This document shows positions 1-6,143 of a DNA stretch of 6,143 bases, one piece after another. This stretch comes from UMGS1307 sp964523005 (GTDB lineage Bacteria > Bacillota > Clostridia > Oscillospirales > CAG-382). The position numbers and the translations under genes were made by a program. Below the pieces are notes generated by a model that made no database searches, was not told the DNA's origin, and saw only the letters and a list, made by a program, of their open reading frames with translations. The stretch covers positions 1 to 6,143 of the forward strand of contig CAZFZL010000091.1 in the NCBI GenBank assembly GCA_964523005.1, written 5' to 3'. Every line of letters begins with the position of its first letter. Positions within the stretch are counted from its first letter, which is position 1.

Positions 1-745
1 ATATACAGATGAAGCTATTGAAATACTCAAGCAGAAGCGAAGAGGAACATACAATATTGTCGAGATCGATCCTTCATACGTCCCCGCCGCTACAGAACAT
101 AAGCAGGTATTCGGCGTTACTTTTGAGCAAGGAAGAAACAATATTCTTATCACGCCATCTTTGCTTGACAATATTCCTACAAAAAACAAAGACATATCCG
201 AAGAAGCTAAACTTGATCTCGTTCTTTCTCTGATTACTCTCAAATACACTCAGTCAAACTCGGTTTGCTATACATATCACGGACAGACTGTCGGTGTCGG
301 TGCAGGTCAACAGTCACGTATCCATTGTACACGACTTGCAGGAAATAAAACAGACATATGGTTTTTGCGCAGACACCCAAAGGTGCTTTCACTCGATTTC
401 ATTGACACTCTCGGCAGACCGGAACGCGATAACGCCATTGACATATATATTTCAGCAGACCACGCTGATGTAACAGGTGACGGTGTATGGCAGAATTTTT
501 TCAAAACCCGTCCCGATACTCTTACAGAGGTAGAAAAAAAAGAATATCTTTCGACGATTTCCGGTGTTGCGCTCGGCTCTGACGCCTTCTTCCCGTTTGG
601 TGACAACATCGAAAGAGCACGCAGGAGCGGTGTTTCCTACATAGCGCAGCCCGGAGGTTCTGTGCGCGACGCAGACGTAATTGACACATGTGATAAAAAC
701 TGTATTGCCATGGCATTCACGGGAACGCGTCTTTTTCACCATTGA
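1..745 (+). CDS. AICAR transformylase (phosphoribosylaminoimidazolecarboxamide formyltransferase), 5'-truncated by window edge
   Basis: This enzyme transfers a formyl group from 10-formyltetrahydrofolate to AICAR, giving FAICAR, the penultimate step to IMP in the cytosol. The reading frame is open from base 2 with no start, so only the C-terminal 247 residues are visible; a monofunctional member of about 390 residues would lack roughly 145 here. Visible-residue motifs are KYTQSNS (81-87), GAGQQSRIHCTRLAG (100-114), SDAFFPFGDN (193-202), QPGGSVRD and the terminal RLFHH. They match the AICAR transformylase domain of PurH/ATIC, and in human ATIC the same RLFHH ends the protein. Between GAGQQSR..LAG and SDAFFPF lie about 74 residues (bases 344-565), much longer than in E. 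coli or B. subtilis PurH but like human ATIC. The catalytic Lys-His pair expected near the domain start is outside the window. Whether an IMP cyclohydrolase domain is fused upstream cannot be seen; I expect a separate protein, so no symbol is given. purD follows after 23 nt. Confidence 0.95.
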   Translation, partial: YTDEAIEILKQKRRGTYNIVEIDPSYVPAATEHKQVFGVTFEQGRNNILITPSLLDNIPTKNKDISEEAKLDLVLSLITLKYTQSNSVCYTYHGQTVGVGAGQQSRIHCTRLAGNKTDIWFLRRHPKVLSLDFIDTLGRPERDNAIDIYISADHADVTGDGVWQNFFKTRPDTLTEVEKKEYLSTISGVALGSDAFFPFGDNIERARRSGVSYIAQPGGSVRDADVIDTCDKNCIAMAFTGTRLFHH

Positions 746-753
746 ATTATCCG

Positions 754-759
754 AAGGGA
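754..759 (+). promoter_or_regulatory. Ribosome binding site of purD
   Basis: AAGGGA precedes the ATG at 769 by 9 nt. This site supports the ATG start over a possible TTG at 742 in the same frame, which overlaps the stop codon of the preceding gene and would place the site inside the coding sequence. The ATG start also gives the standard PurD N-terminus MKILVVGSGGREHA. Confidence 0.7.
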
Positions 760-768
760 ATATCTTAT

Positions 769-2055
769 ATGAAAATTCTTGTAGTCGGTTCCGGCGGACG
801 CGAACACGCGATAATAAAAAAGCTGAGAGAAAACAACACCGTAACAGAAATATATGCGCTTCCCGGTAACGGTGGCATCGCCGCTGATGCGATATGCGTA
901 CCGATAGGCGCAAAGGATATCGAAAGTATAAAAGCATTTGCACTCGAAAAAAGCGTGGATTTTGCCGTCATAGCACCCGACGACCCACTTGTAATGGGAT
1001 GTGTTGACGTGCTTGAAGCGGCAGGCGTGCCGTGCTTCGGCCCGACGGCAAATGCCGCGATTATCGAAGGAAGCAAGGTCTTTTCAAAAGACCTCATGAA
1101 AAAATACAGTATACCGACAGCACGTTGTGAAGTTTTCAGTGACAGCAAGCTTGCAGCCGAATATATCAAAAAGCATAATAAATATCCGACCGTTATCAAA
1201 GCTGACGGGCTCGCGCTCGGAAAAGGCGTTATTATCGCCGAAAACGAAGAAGAAGCCGTAAATGCCGTCAAGTCAATGATCGATGGCGGTAAATTCGGTA
1301 CCAGCGGAACACACGTCGTCATTGAAGAATTCATGACCGGTCCTGAAGTTTCCGTCCTTGCTTTCACGGACGGAAAAACAGTCGTTCCCATGGTTTCGTC
1401 AATGGATCACAAACGTGCTCACGACAACGATACCGGGTTGAACACAGGCGGCATGGGTACTGTTGCACCGAATCCATACTATACGAAGCAAATCGCGGAC
1501 AAATGTATGACAACGATATTTCTTCCTACCGTAAACGCAATGAATTCAGAAGGAAGATCCTTCAAAGGATGTTTATATTTCGGCCTCATGCTCACGCCCG
1601 AAGGTCCGAAAGTCGTTGAATACAACTGCCGTTTCGGAGACCCCGAAACACAGGTTGTGCTGCCGCTTATGAAGACCGATCTTCTTACTGTTATGCAGGC
1701 TGTTCATGACGGAACGCTTGGTGAACTCGATGTCAAATTTGAGACCGGCTGCTGCGTATGCGTCATCGTTGCTTCAGGCGGTTATCCGGAGGACTACAAA
1801 AAAGGATACGCGATAACATTGCCTGAAATGTCAGATCCGGACGTTACACTGTTCCACGCCGGGACAAAGCTTGATAACAAAACGCTCGTAACATCCGGCG
1901 GAAGAGTTCTCGGTGTATCAGCAAAAGCACCGTCTCTTAGCAAAGCAATAGATAAATCTTATGAGTATGCCCGAAAGGTCGCTTTCAAAGATTCGTTTTA
2001 CAGAAACGATATAGGAAAGCGCGCTATGGAAGCGGACAGCACGAATAATCAATGA
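769..2055 (+). CDS. purD: Phosphoribosylamine-glycine ligase (GAR synthetase)
   Basis: PurD joins phosphoribosylamine and glycine with ATP to make GAR, step 2 of purine synthesis, in the cytosol. The 428-residue product has the usual family length. The N-domain starts MKILVVGSGGREHA, with the GGREH motif at residues 9-13, followed by LPGNGGIA and FGPT..AAIIEGSK. The ATP-grasp region shows PTVIKADGLALGKG (140-153), EEFMTGPEVSVLAF, NTGGMG (225-230) and EYNCRFGDPETQ (284-295). In the family the Glu and Asn of that last motif (E284, N286) coordinate Mg-ATP. The C-terminal domain contains CVCVIVASGGYPEDYKKGY, with SGGYP at 336-340. Two positions depart from the common consensus as I recall it: residues 69-74 read APDDPL where GPEAPL is usual, and the residue before NTGGMG is Leu where Pro is usual. 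Both are conservative enough that activity is expected. The start is the ATG at 769, chosen by its ribosome binding site and homologous N-terminus. It sits between the AICAR transformylase gene and purL with short spacers. Confidence 0.97.
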   Translation: MKILVVGSGGREHAIIKKLRENNTVTEIYALPGNGGIAADAICVPIGAKDIESIKAFALEKSVDFAVIAPDDPLVMGCVDVLEAAGVPCFGPTANAAIIEGSKVFSKDLMKKYSIPTARCEVFSDSKLAAEYIKKHNKYPTVIKADGLALGKGVIIAENEEEAVNAVKSMIDGGKFGTSGTHVVIEEFMTGPEVSVLAFTDGKTVVPMVSSMDHKRAHDNDTGLNTGGMGTVAPNPYYTKQIADKCMTTIFLPTVNAMNSEGRSFKGCLYFGLMLTPEGPKVVEYNCRFGDPETQVVLPLMKTDLLTVMQAVHDGTLGELDVKFETGCCVCVIVASGGYPEDYKKGYAITLPEMSDPDVTLFHAGTKLDNKTLVTSGGRVLGVSAKAPSLSKAIDKSYEYARKVAFKDSFYRNDIGKRAMEADSTNNQ

Positions 2056-2059
2056 AAGG
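2054..2059 (+). promoter_or_regulatory. Ribosome binding site of purL, overlapping the purD stop codon
   Basis: GAAAGG overlaps the last two bases of the purD TGA (2053-2055) and lies 9 nt before the purL ATG at 2069. Ribosomes terminating on purD would sit directly over this site, which suggests translational coupling of the two genes. The coupling is inferred from spacing only. Confidence 0.65.
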
Positions 2060-2068
2060 CAATATCTA

Positions 2069-5000
2069 ATGGTTTACAGAGTTTATACCGAAAGAAAGAA
2101 AAACGTGAGTTTGCAGTCCAATGCACTGCTCGACGAAATAAATGGCTTTCTCGGGATCTCATCAGTCACCTCAGTACGTATTTTCAATCGCTACGACGCT
2201 GAAGGCATTGACCGTGAGTTATTTGAAAAATGTATACCGCTCGTCTTTTCCGAGCCTCAGACCGACGATGTGTATTTTTCACTTCCCGAAAGCAACGGAT
2301 TCACCTTCGGCGTTGAATATCTGCCCGGACAGTACGATCAGCGCGCTGATTCAGCTGCACAGTGTATACAGATCATTTCGCTCGGTGAACGTCCTAACGT
2401 AAAAAGCGCAAAGATATATCAGCTTTCAGGAAGCATAAGTGAAAAAGAGCTTAATGAAATTAAGAAATATCTAATTAACGCTGTCGAGTGCCGCGAATGC
2501 TCGCTTGACGAACGTGATACTCTCGCTTTTGAATATGAAGTCCCTGCTGATGTTAAAGCTATCGAAGGATTTACAAGGTTCAATGATACCGATCTTTCAA
2601 TACTGCTCAATGAACTCGGTCTTGCGATGGATCTTGATGATCTGCGTTTTTGCCGTGATCACTTCAAAAATGAAAAACGTGATCCTACTTTGACTGAAAT
2701 CAGGATGATCGACACTTATTGGAGCGACCATTGCCGCCATACTACGTTCAATACCGTCATCGACAGTGTCGCTTCAGACGACCAGAAGGTGCAGGAATCG
2801 TATGTTCGCTATCTTACCATCAGACGCCTGACCGGCAGAAAAAAACCCGTTACGCTTATGGATGTTGCTACGATAGGTGCGAAATTTCTCCGTCGTGAAG
2901 GATATCTCAATAAGCTTGATGAATCTGACGAGATAAACGCCTGCACTGTAAAAGTAAAGGTTCAAACCGATAACGGTGAAGAAGACTATCTTGTTCTGTT
3001 CAAAAACGAAACTCATAATCATCCGACTGAAATAGAACCGTTTGGCGGTGCTGCCACCTGCATAGGCGGTGCGATCCGCGACCCTCTTTCAGGCAGATCA
3101 TATGTATATCAAGCTATGCGTGTCTCGGGTGCAGCCGACCCGCTCAAACCGCTTGATGAAACAATTCCCGGAAAGCTTCCGCAGAAAAAGCTTGTCACAA
3201 CTGCCGCTTCCGGCTATTCATCATACGGAAATCAAATCGGACTCGCTACGGGTCTTGTTGATGAGATATATCACGACGGCTACGCCGCAAAGAGGCTTGA
3301 GGTAGGTGCAGTAATAGGCGCAGCTCCTGAATCAAATGTAGTAAGGCTCGTTCCGGCACCCGGCGATAAAATTGTATTGCTCGGCGGCAGAACGGGACGT
3401 GACGGCTGCGGAGGTGCAACCGGCTCATCAAAATCGCATACACTAGAATCGCTTGCGCAGTGCGGTGCTGAAGTTCAGAAAGGCAACGCACCCGAAGAGC
3501 GCAAGCTCCAAAGGCTGTTCAGAAATCCTGAAGCATCAAAAATGATAAAACGCTGCAACGATTTCGGTGCAGGCGGCGTATCGGTCGCAATCGGCGAGCT
3601 TGCCGACGGACTTGAAATTGATCTTGACGCAGTGCCGAAGAAATACGAAGGGCTTGATGGTACAGAGCTTGCAATAAGCGAATCGCAAGAACGTATGGCA
3701 GTTGTACTGTCGCCGGAAGATGTACAGACATTTATATCCATGGCGAATGCGGAAAATCTTGAGGCTACTGTAGTGGCTGTCGTAACGGCAGAACCGAGAC
3801 TTAAGATGTTCTGGCGTAAAAATAAGATCGTTGATCTTCCCCGTTCCTTTATCGAAACAAATGGCGCATCGAAGCATATCGACGTTTTCGTTAATGCTCC
3901 AAAGGAAAAGGAGAAAAATGCTTTTTTGCCTTTCAGAGAACAGATCAGACTTACGGCATCGGATCTCAACGTTTGTTCAAAACAAGGGCTTTCAGAGCGC
4001 TTCGATTCCACCATCGGCGCAGGCAGCGTACTTATGCCTTTCGGCGGAAAGTATCAGCTTACACCTTCGCAGGTCATGGTAGCACGTATACCGACAGCTG
4101 ACCTGTCTCACGCTCACACCTGCTCCGTAATGTCTTACGGCGCTGATCCGTACGGTATGGCAGAAGACTGTTATCAGGGCGCATACGACGCCGTAATGGA
4201 AAGCGTCGCAAAACTTGTAACGAGCGGCGCAAAGGTCTTTTCCAAAGGGGAAAACTGCTATTTCTCATATCAGGAATACTTTGAAAAACTCGGTCACGAC
4301 TCAAAAAAATGGGGTAAACCGTTCGCTGCGCTTTTAGGAGCGCTCGACGCACAGCTCGAACTCAAGATTGCTTCCATCGGCGGCAAAGACTCGATGAGTG
4401 GTACGTTTGAAAATATTTCCGTTCCGCCTACACTCGTTTCGTTTGCTGTAGCATTTGCTGATGATTCCGAGATAATCACCCCTGAATTCAAAAAAACCGG
4501 TCATAAGGCCGTCCTCTTTACACGCGATATGTTTGATTCTTATAAGGATATGTTCTGCTTTGTCGAAGACCTCATCAGCAACGGAAAAGTATATTCTGCA
4601 TACGTTCCTACATACGGTGCAACGGCCGCTGCCGTTATGAAGATGTGCTTCGGAAACGGACTTGGCTTCTCGTTCGACATATGTGATCCTGAGACGATAT
4701 TCGCGAAGAAACCGGCTTCGATCATCGTTGAAACCGATGTGAAGCCCGAACAGGGTGTTCTTATCGGTACTATCACCGAATATCCCTCCATATCATGTGG
4801 CAGCGATGAGGTCGAACTGAATGAGCTGCTTGGATTATACGATTCAAAACTTGAATCCGTTTTTCCGCAGAACATCAGAAACAAAGCGCATGCCGCTGAA
4901 AAAATTTCGTTCAACGCTCCTTCTCATCGTTTTTCTACCGTAAAATACGCCGTGCCACGTGTCGTAATCCCCGTATTTCCCGGAACAAACTGCGAATATG

Positions 5001-5749
5001 ATGCGGCTCACGCCTTTGAACAGGCAGGCGCAAAAGCAGAAATATTCGTTATAAATAACCTCAGCGCTGCAGGTATAAACGAATCGGCTTTACGTTTCAG
5101 TGAAGCGATAGATGCATCACAAATAATTTTCATTCCCGGAGGATTTTCCGGAGGCGACGAACCTGACGGTTCGGGTAAATTCATCACGGCATTCTTCCGC
5201 AACAAATTTGTTTCAGAGAGTGTTATGCGGCTTCTTGAAAAGCGTGACGGACTCGTCGGAGGTATCTGCAACGGCTTCCAAGCGCTTATCAAGCTCGGAC
5301 TCGTCCCGTTTGGTAAGATAATAGAGCCTGATGAATCAAGCCCGACACTCACCTTCAATACGATCGGACGCCACGTTTCGAAACTTGTAACTACACGCGT
5401 CGCATCAAATATGTCACCCTGGTACTCCGATTACACCGTCGGCGAGCTGCATACTATGCCCGTCTCACACGGCGAAGGTCGTTTCGTTTGTTCTGATGAA
5501 CTTTTCTCGAAGCTCAAAGCAAACGGGCAGATCGCAACACAATACTGCACGCCCGAAGGAGAGGTTTCTATGGATATTCGTTTCAATCCCAACGGCTCAT
5601 TCAATGCTGTTGAAGGCATCACTTCTCCAGACGGACGTGTATTCGGTAAAATGGGGCATTCTGAACGCTGGTGTCAAAACGCATATAAAAATGTCCCCGG
5701 CAACAACGACATGAAGCTTTTCACCTGCGGCGTTAAGTATTTTAAATAG
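2069..5749 (+). CDS. purL: Phosphoribosylformylglycinamidine synthase, single-chain form with glutaminase domain
   Basis: PurL converts FGAR, glutamine and ATP to FGAM, step 4 of the pathway, in the cytosol. At 1226 residues this is the fused form, somewhat shorter than E. coli PurL (about 1,295) and in the range of the clostridial/streptococcal single-chain clade (TIGR01857-type, by recall). Domains in order: a PurS-like N-terminal domain (about 1-150); a linker (about 165-212); the first AIRS-like half with TYWSDHCRHTTF (216-227), FKNETHNHPTE (311-321) and RCNDFGAGG (495-503); the second half with SYGADPYG (689-696) and GGKDSMSGTF (771-780); and a class I glutamine amidotransferase domain from about 964. 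That domain carries PVFPGTNCEYD, PGGFSGGD (1023-1030), GICNGFQ with nucleophile Cys1067, HGEGRF (1134-1139) and GHSER, whose His1197 and Glu1199 complete the triad. All key motifs are present, so it should be functional and need no separate PurS or PurQ. The ATG at 2069 gives the family N-terminus MVYRVY. It starts 13 nt after purD. Confidence 0.98.
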   Translation: MVYRVYTERKKNVSLQSNALLDEINGFLGISSVTSVRIFNRYDAEGIDRELFEKCIPLVFSEPQTDDVYFSLPESNGFTFGVEYLPGQYDQRADSAAQCIQIISLGERPNVKSAKIYQLSGSISEKELNEIKKYLINAVECRECSLDERDTLAFEYEVPADVKAIEGFTRFNDTDLSILLNELGLAMDLDDLRFCRDHFKNEKRDPTLTEIRMIDTYWSDHCRHTTFNTVIDSVASDDQKVQESYVRYLTIRRLTGRKKPVTLMDVATIGAKFLRREGYLNKLDESDEINACTVKVKVQTDNGEEDYLVLFKNETHNHPTEIEPFGGAATCIGGAIRDPLSGRSYVYQAMRVSGAADPLKPLDETIPGKLPQKKLVTTAASGYSSYGNQIGLATGLVDEIYHDGYAAKRLEVGAVIGAAPESNVVRLVPAPGDKIVLLGGRTGRDGCGGATGSSKSHTLESLAQCGAEVQKGNAPEERKLQRLFRNPEASKMIKRCNDFGAGGVSVAIGELADGLEIDLDAVPKKYEGLDGTELAISESQERMAVVLSPEDVQTFISMANAENLEATVVAVVTAEPRLKMFWRKNKIVDLPRSFIETNGASKHIDVFVNAPKEKEKNAFLPFREQIRLTASDLNVCSKQGLSERFDSTIGAGSVLMPFGGKYQLTPSQVMVARIPTADLSHAHTCSVMSYGADPYGMAEDCYQGAYDAVMESVAKLVTSGAKVFSKGENCYFSYQEYFEKLGHDSKKWGKPFAALLGALDAQLELKIASIGGKDSMSGTFENISVPPTLVSFAVAFADDSEIITPEFKKTGHKAVLFTRDMFDSYKDMFCFVEDLISNGKVYSAYVPTYGATAAAVMKMCFGNGLGFSFDICDPETIFAKKPASIIVETDVKPEQGVLIGTITEYPSISCGSDEVELNELLGLYDSKLESVFPQNIRNKAHAAEKISFNAPSHRFSTVKYAVPRVVIPVFPGTNCEYDAAHAFEQAGAKAEIFVINNLSAAGINESALRFSEAIDASQIIFIPGGFSGGDEPDGSGKFITAFFRNKFVSESVMRLLEKRDGLVGGICNGFQALIKLGLVPFGKIIEPDESSPTLTFNTIGRHVSKLVTTRVASNMSPWYSDYTVGELHTMPVSHGEGRFVCSDELFSKLKANGQIATQYCTPEGEVSMDIRFNPNGSFNAVEGITSPDGRVFGKMGHSERWCQNAYKNVPGNNDMKLFTCGVKYFK

Positions 5750-5753
5750 ACTC

Positions 5754-5758
5754 AGGAG
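5754..5758 (+). promoter_or_regulatory. Ribosome binding site of purB
   Basis: AGGAG lies 9 nt before the ATG at 5768 and 4 nt after the purL stop codon. It is the closest match to the consensus Shine-Dalgarno sequence among the three gene starts in the window and fixes the purB start. Confidence 0.8.
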
Positions 5759-5767
5759 TGTTTTCAT

Positions 5768-6143
5768 ATGGACGACAACAAAAAAAAGTACGTTTCACCC
5801 TTTTCCACGCGTTATGCAAGCGATGAAATGCAGTATCTATTTTCTCAGGATCATAAATTCACCTGCTGGCACCGTCTCTGGACTGCGCTTGCAAAAGGTG
5901 AACAGAAGCTCGGTCTTCCGATAACCGACGAGCAGATCGCTGAGCTTGAAGCTCATATAGATCAGATCGATTACGAAACCGCCGAGCAGCGTGAAGCACA
6001 AGTACGTCATGACGTTATGGCTCATGTTTACGCCTATGGAAAGCAATGCCCGAAGGCGGCGGGGATAATTCATCTCGGCGCAACTTCGTGCTTCGTAACA
6101 GACAACACTGATCTTATCATTATGAAGCAGGCAGGAGAGCTTA
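5768..6143 (+). CDS. purB: Adenylosuccinate lyase, N-terminal part, truncated by window edge
   Basis: PurB is a fumarase/aspartase-superfamily lyase that removes fumarate from SAICAR (step 8 to IMP) and from adenylosuccinate (AMP branch). It works as a homotetramer in the cytosol. The frame is open from the ATG at 5768 to the window end, giving 125 residues of an expected 470-480. Recognisable segments are YVSPFSTRYASDEM (8-21, with the Arg15-Tyr16 pair that contacts the nucleotide phosphate in homologues), GLPITDEQI (49-57), RHDVMAHVYAYG (80-91, with His81-Asp82 of the substrate site), PKAAGIIHLGATS (95-107) and DNTDLII (112-118). These segments closely resemble human ADSL as I remember it, more than B. 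subtilis PurB. The catalytic base loop and general-acid His lie downstream of the window. The start is supported by AGGAG 9 nt upstream. It follows purL by 18 nt with no terminator, so it is probably the next operon gene. Confidence 0.95.
   Translation, partial: MDDNKKKYVSPFSTRYASDEMQYLFSQDHKFTCWHRLWTALAKGEQKLGLPITDEQIAELEAHIDQIDYETAEQREAQVRHDVMAHVYAYGKQCPKAAGIIHLGATSCFVTDNTDLIIMKQAGEL

Noticed and set aside
9..233. Small + strand open frame of 74 codons at the window start
   Set aside because: It is out of frame with, and fully inside, the AICAR transformylase reading frame, whose conserved sequence continues upstream through this stretch.
742..768. TTG at 742 as an alternative purD start
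   Set aside because: It overlaps the previous stop codon, lacks its own ribosome binding site and adds nine residues before the conserved MKILVVGSGGREHA start.
452..943. Antisense open frame of 163 codons spanning the transformylase-purD junction
   Set aside because: It crosses two real sense genes. Its product is an unconvincing Arg/Cys-rich sequence with phenylalanine runs arising from sense-strand A-rich codons.
765..1391. Antisense open frame of 208 codons opposite the start of purD
   Set aside because: It lies wholly opposite a confidently identified conserved gene. Its translation is rich in Ser, Pro and Ala with no recognisable motif, as expected for the reverse complement of a purD coding frame.
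3475..4014. Antisense open frame of 179 codons inside purL
   Set aside because: It is a shadow of the purL coding frame, with a low-complexity Ser-rich product and no family resemblance; conserved PurL motifs occupy the sense strand here.
5750..5764. ACTC-AG-GAGT inverted repeat followed by T residues, resembling a tiny terminator after purL
   Set aside because: The stem is four base pairs with a two-base loop, too small to form a stable hairpin, and the right arm is part of the AGGAG ribosome binding site of purB.
1..6143. A novel or exotic system hidden in the window
   Set aside because: Nearly every base is accounted for by four conserved purine biosynthesis genes with short spacers. No unexplained gene, repeat array, mobile element or structured intergenic region remains.

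Overview
The window is a contiguous piece of a de novo purine biosynthesis operon. All genes lie on the + strand: the 3' part of an AICAR transformylase gene (PurH C-terminal-type activity), complete purD, complete single-chain purL, and the 5' part of purB. The spacers between genes are only 23, 13 and 18 nt, and none contains a convincing terminator or promoter. The four genes are therefore most likely co-transcribed from a promoter upstream of the window. Both end genes are cut by the window edges, not broken by mutation.

The organism is most likely an anaerobic Firmicute of the Clostridia (gut Lachnospiraceae/Oscillospiraceae/Christensenellales type). This inference rests on the PurL being the fused single-chain form of about 1,230 residues known from clostridia and streptococci instead of the split PurS/PurQ/PurL of Bacillus, on the AICAR transformylase form, on moderate G+C (mid-forties by eye, not computed), and on AGGAG/AAGGG-type ribosome binding sites. 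No rRNA or lineage marker is present, so this is moderate confidence at class level only.

Layout: 1-745 AICAR transformylase (C-terminal 247 residues); 769-2055 purD (428 aa); 2069-5749 purL (1226 aa); 5768 to the window end purB (first 125 residues). No stretch over 300 nt lacks a gene. I see no tRNA, rRNA, riboswitch, CRISPR array, insertion sequence or attachment site.

The genes work in one pathway: PurD makes GAR from phosphoribosylamine (step 2), PurL makes FGAM from FGAR using glutamine (step 4), PurB releases fumarate from SAICAR (step 8) and later from adenylosuccinate on the AMP branch, and the transformylase formylates AICAR (step 9). The most notable point is that the transformylase and PurB both look more like the animal enzymes (ATIC C-terminal half and ADSL) than like the E. 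coli or B. subtilis ones. I found no previously undescribed system; this is a conserved housekeeping operon with some informative family variants.
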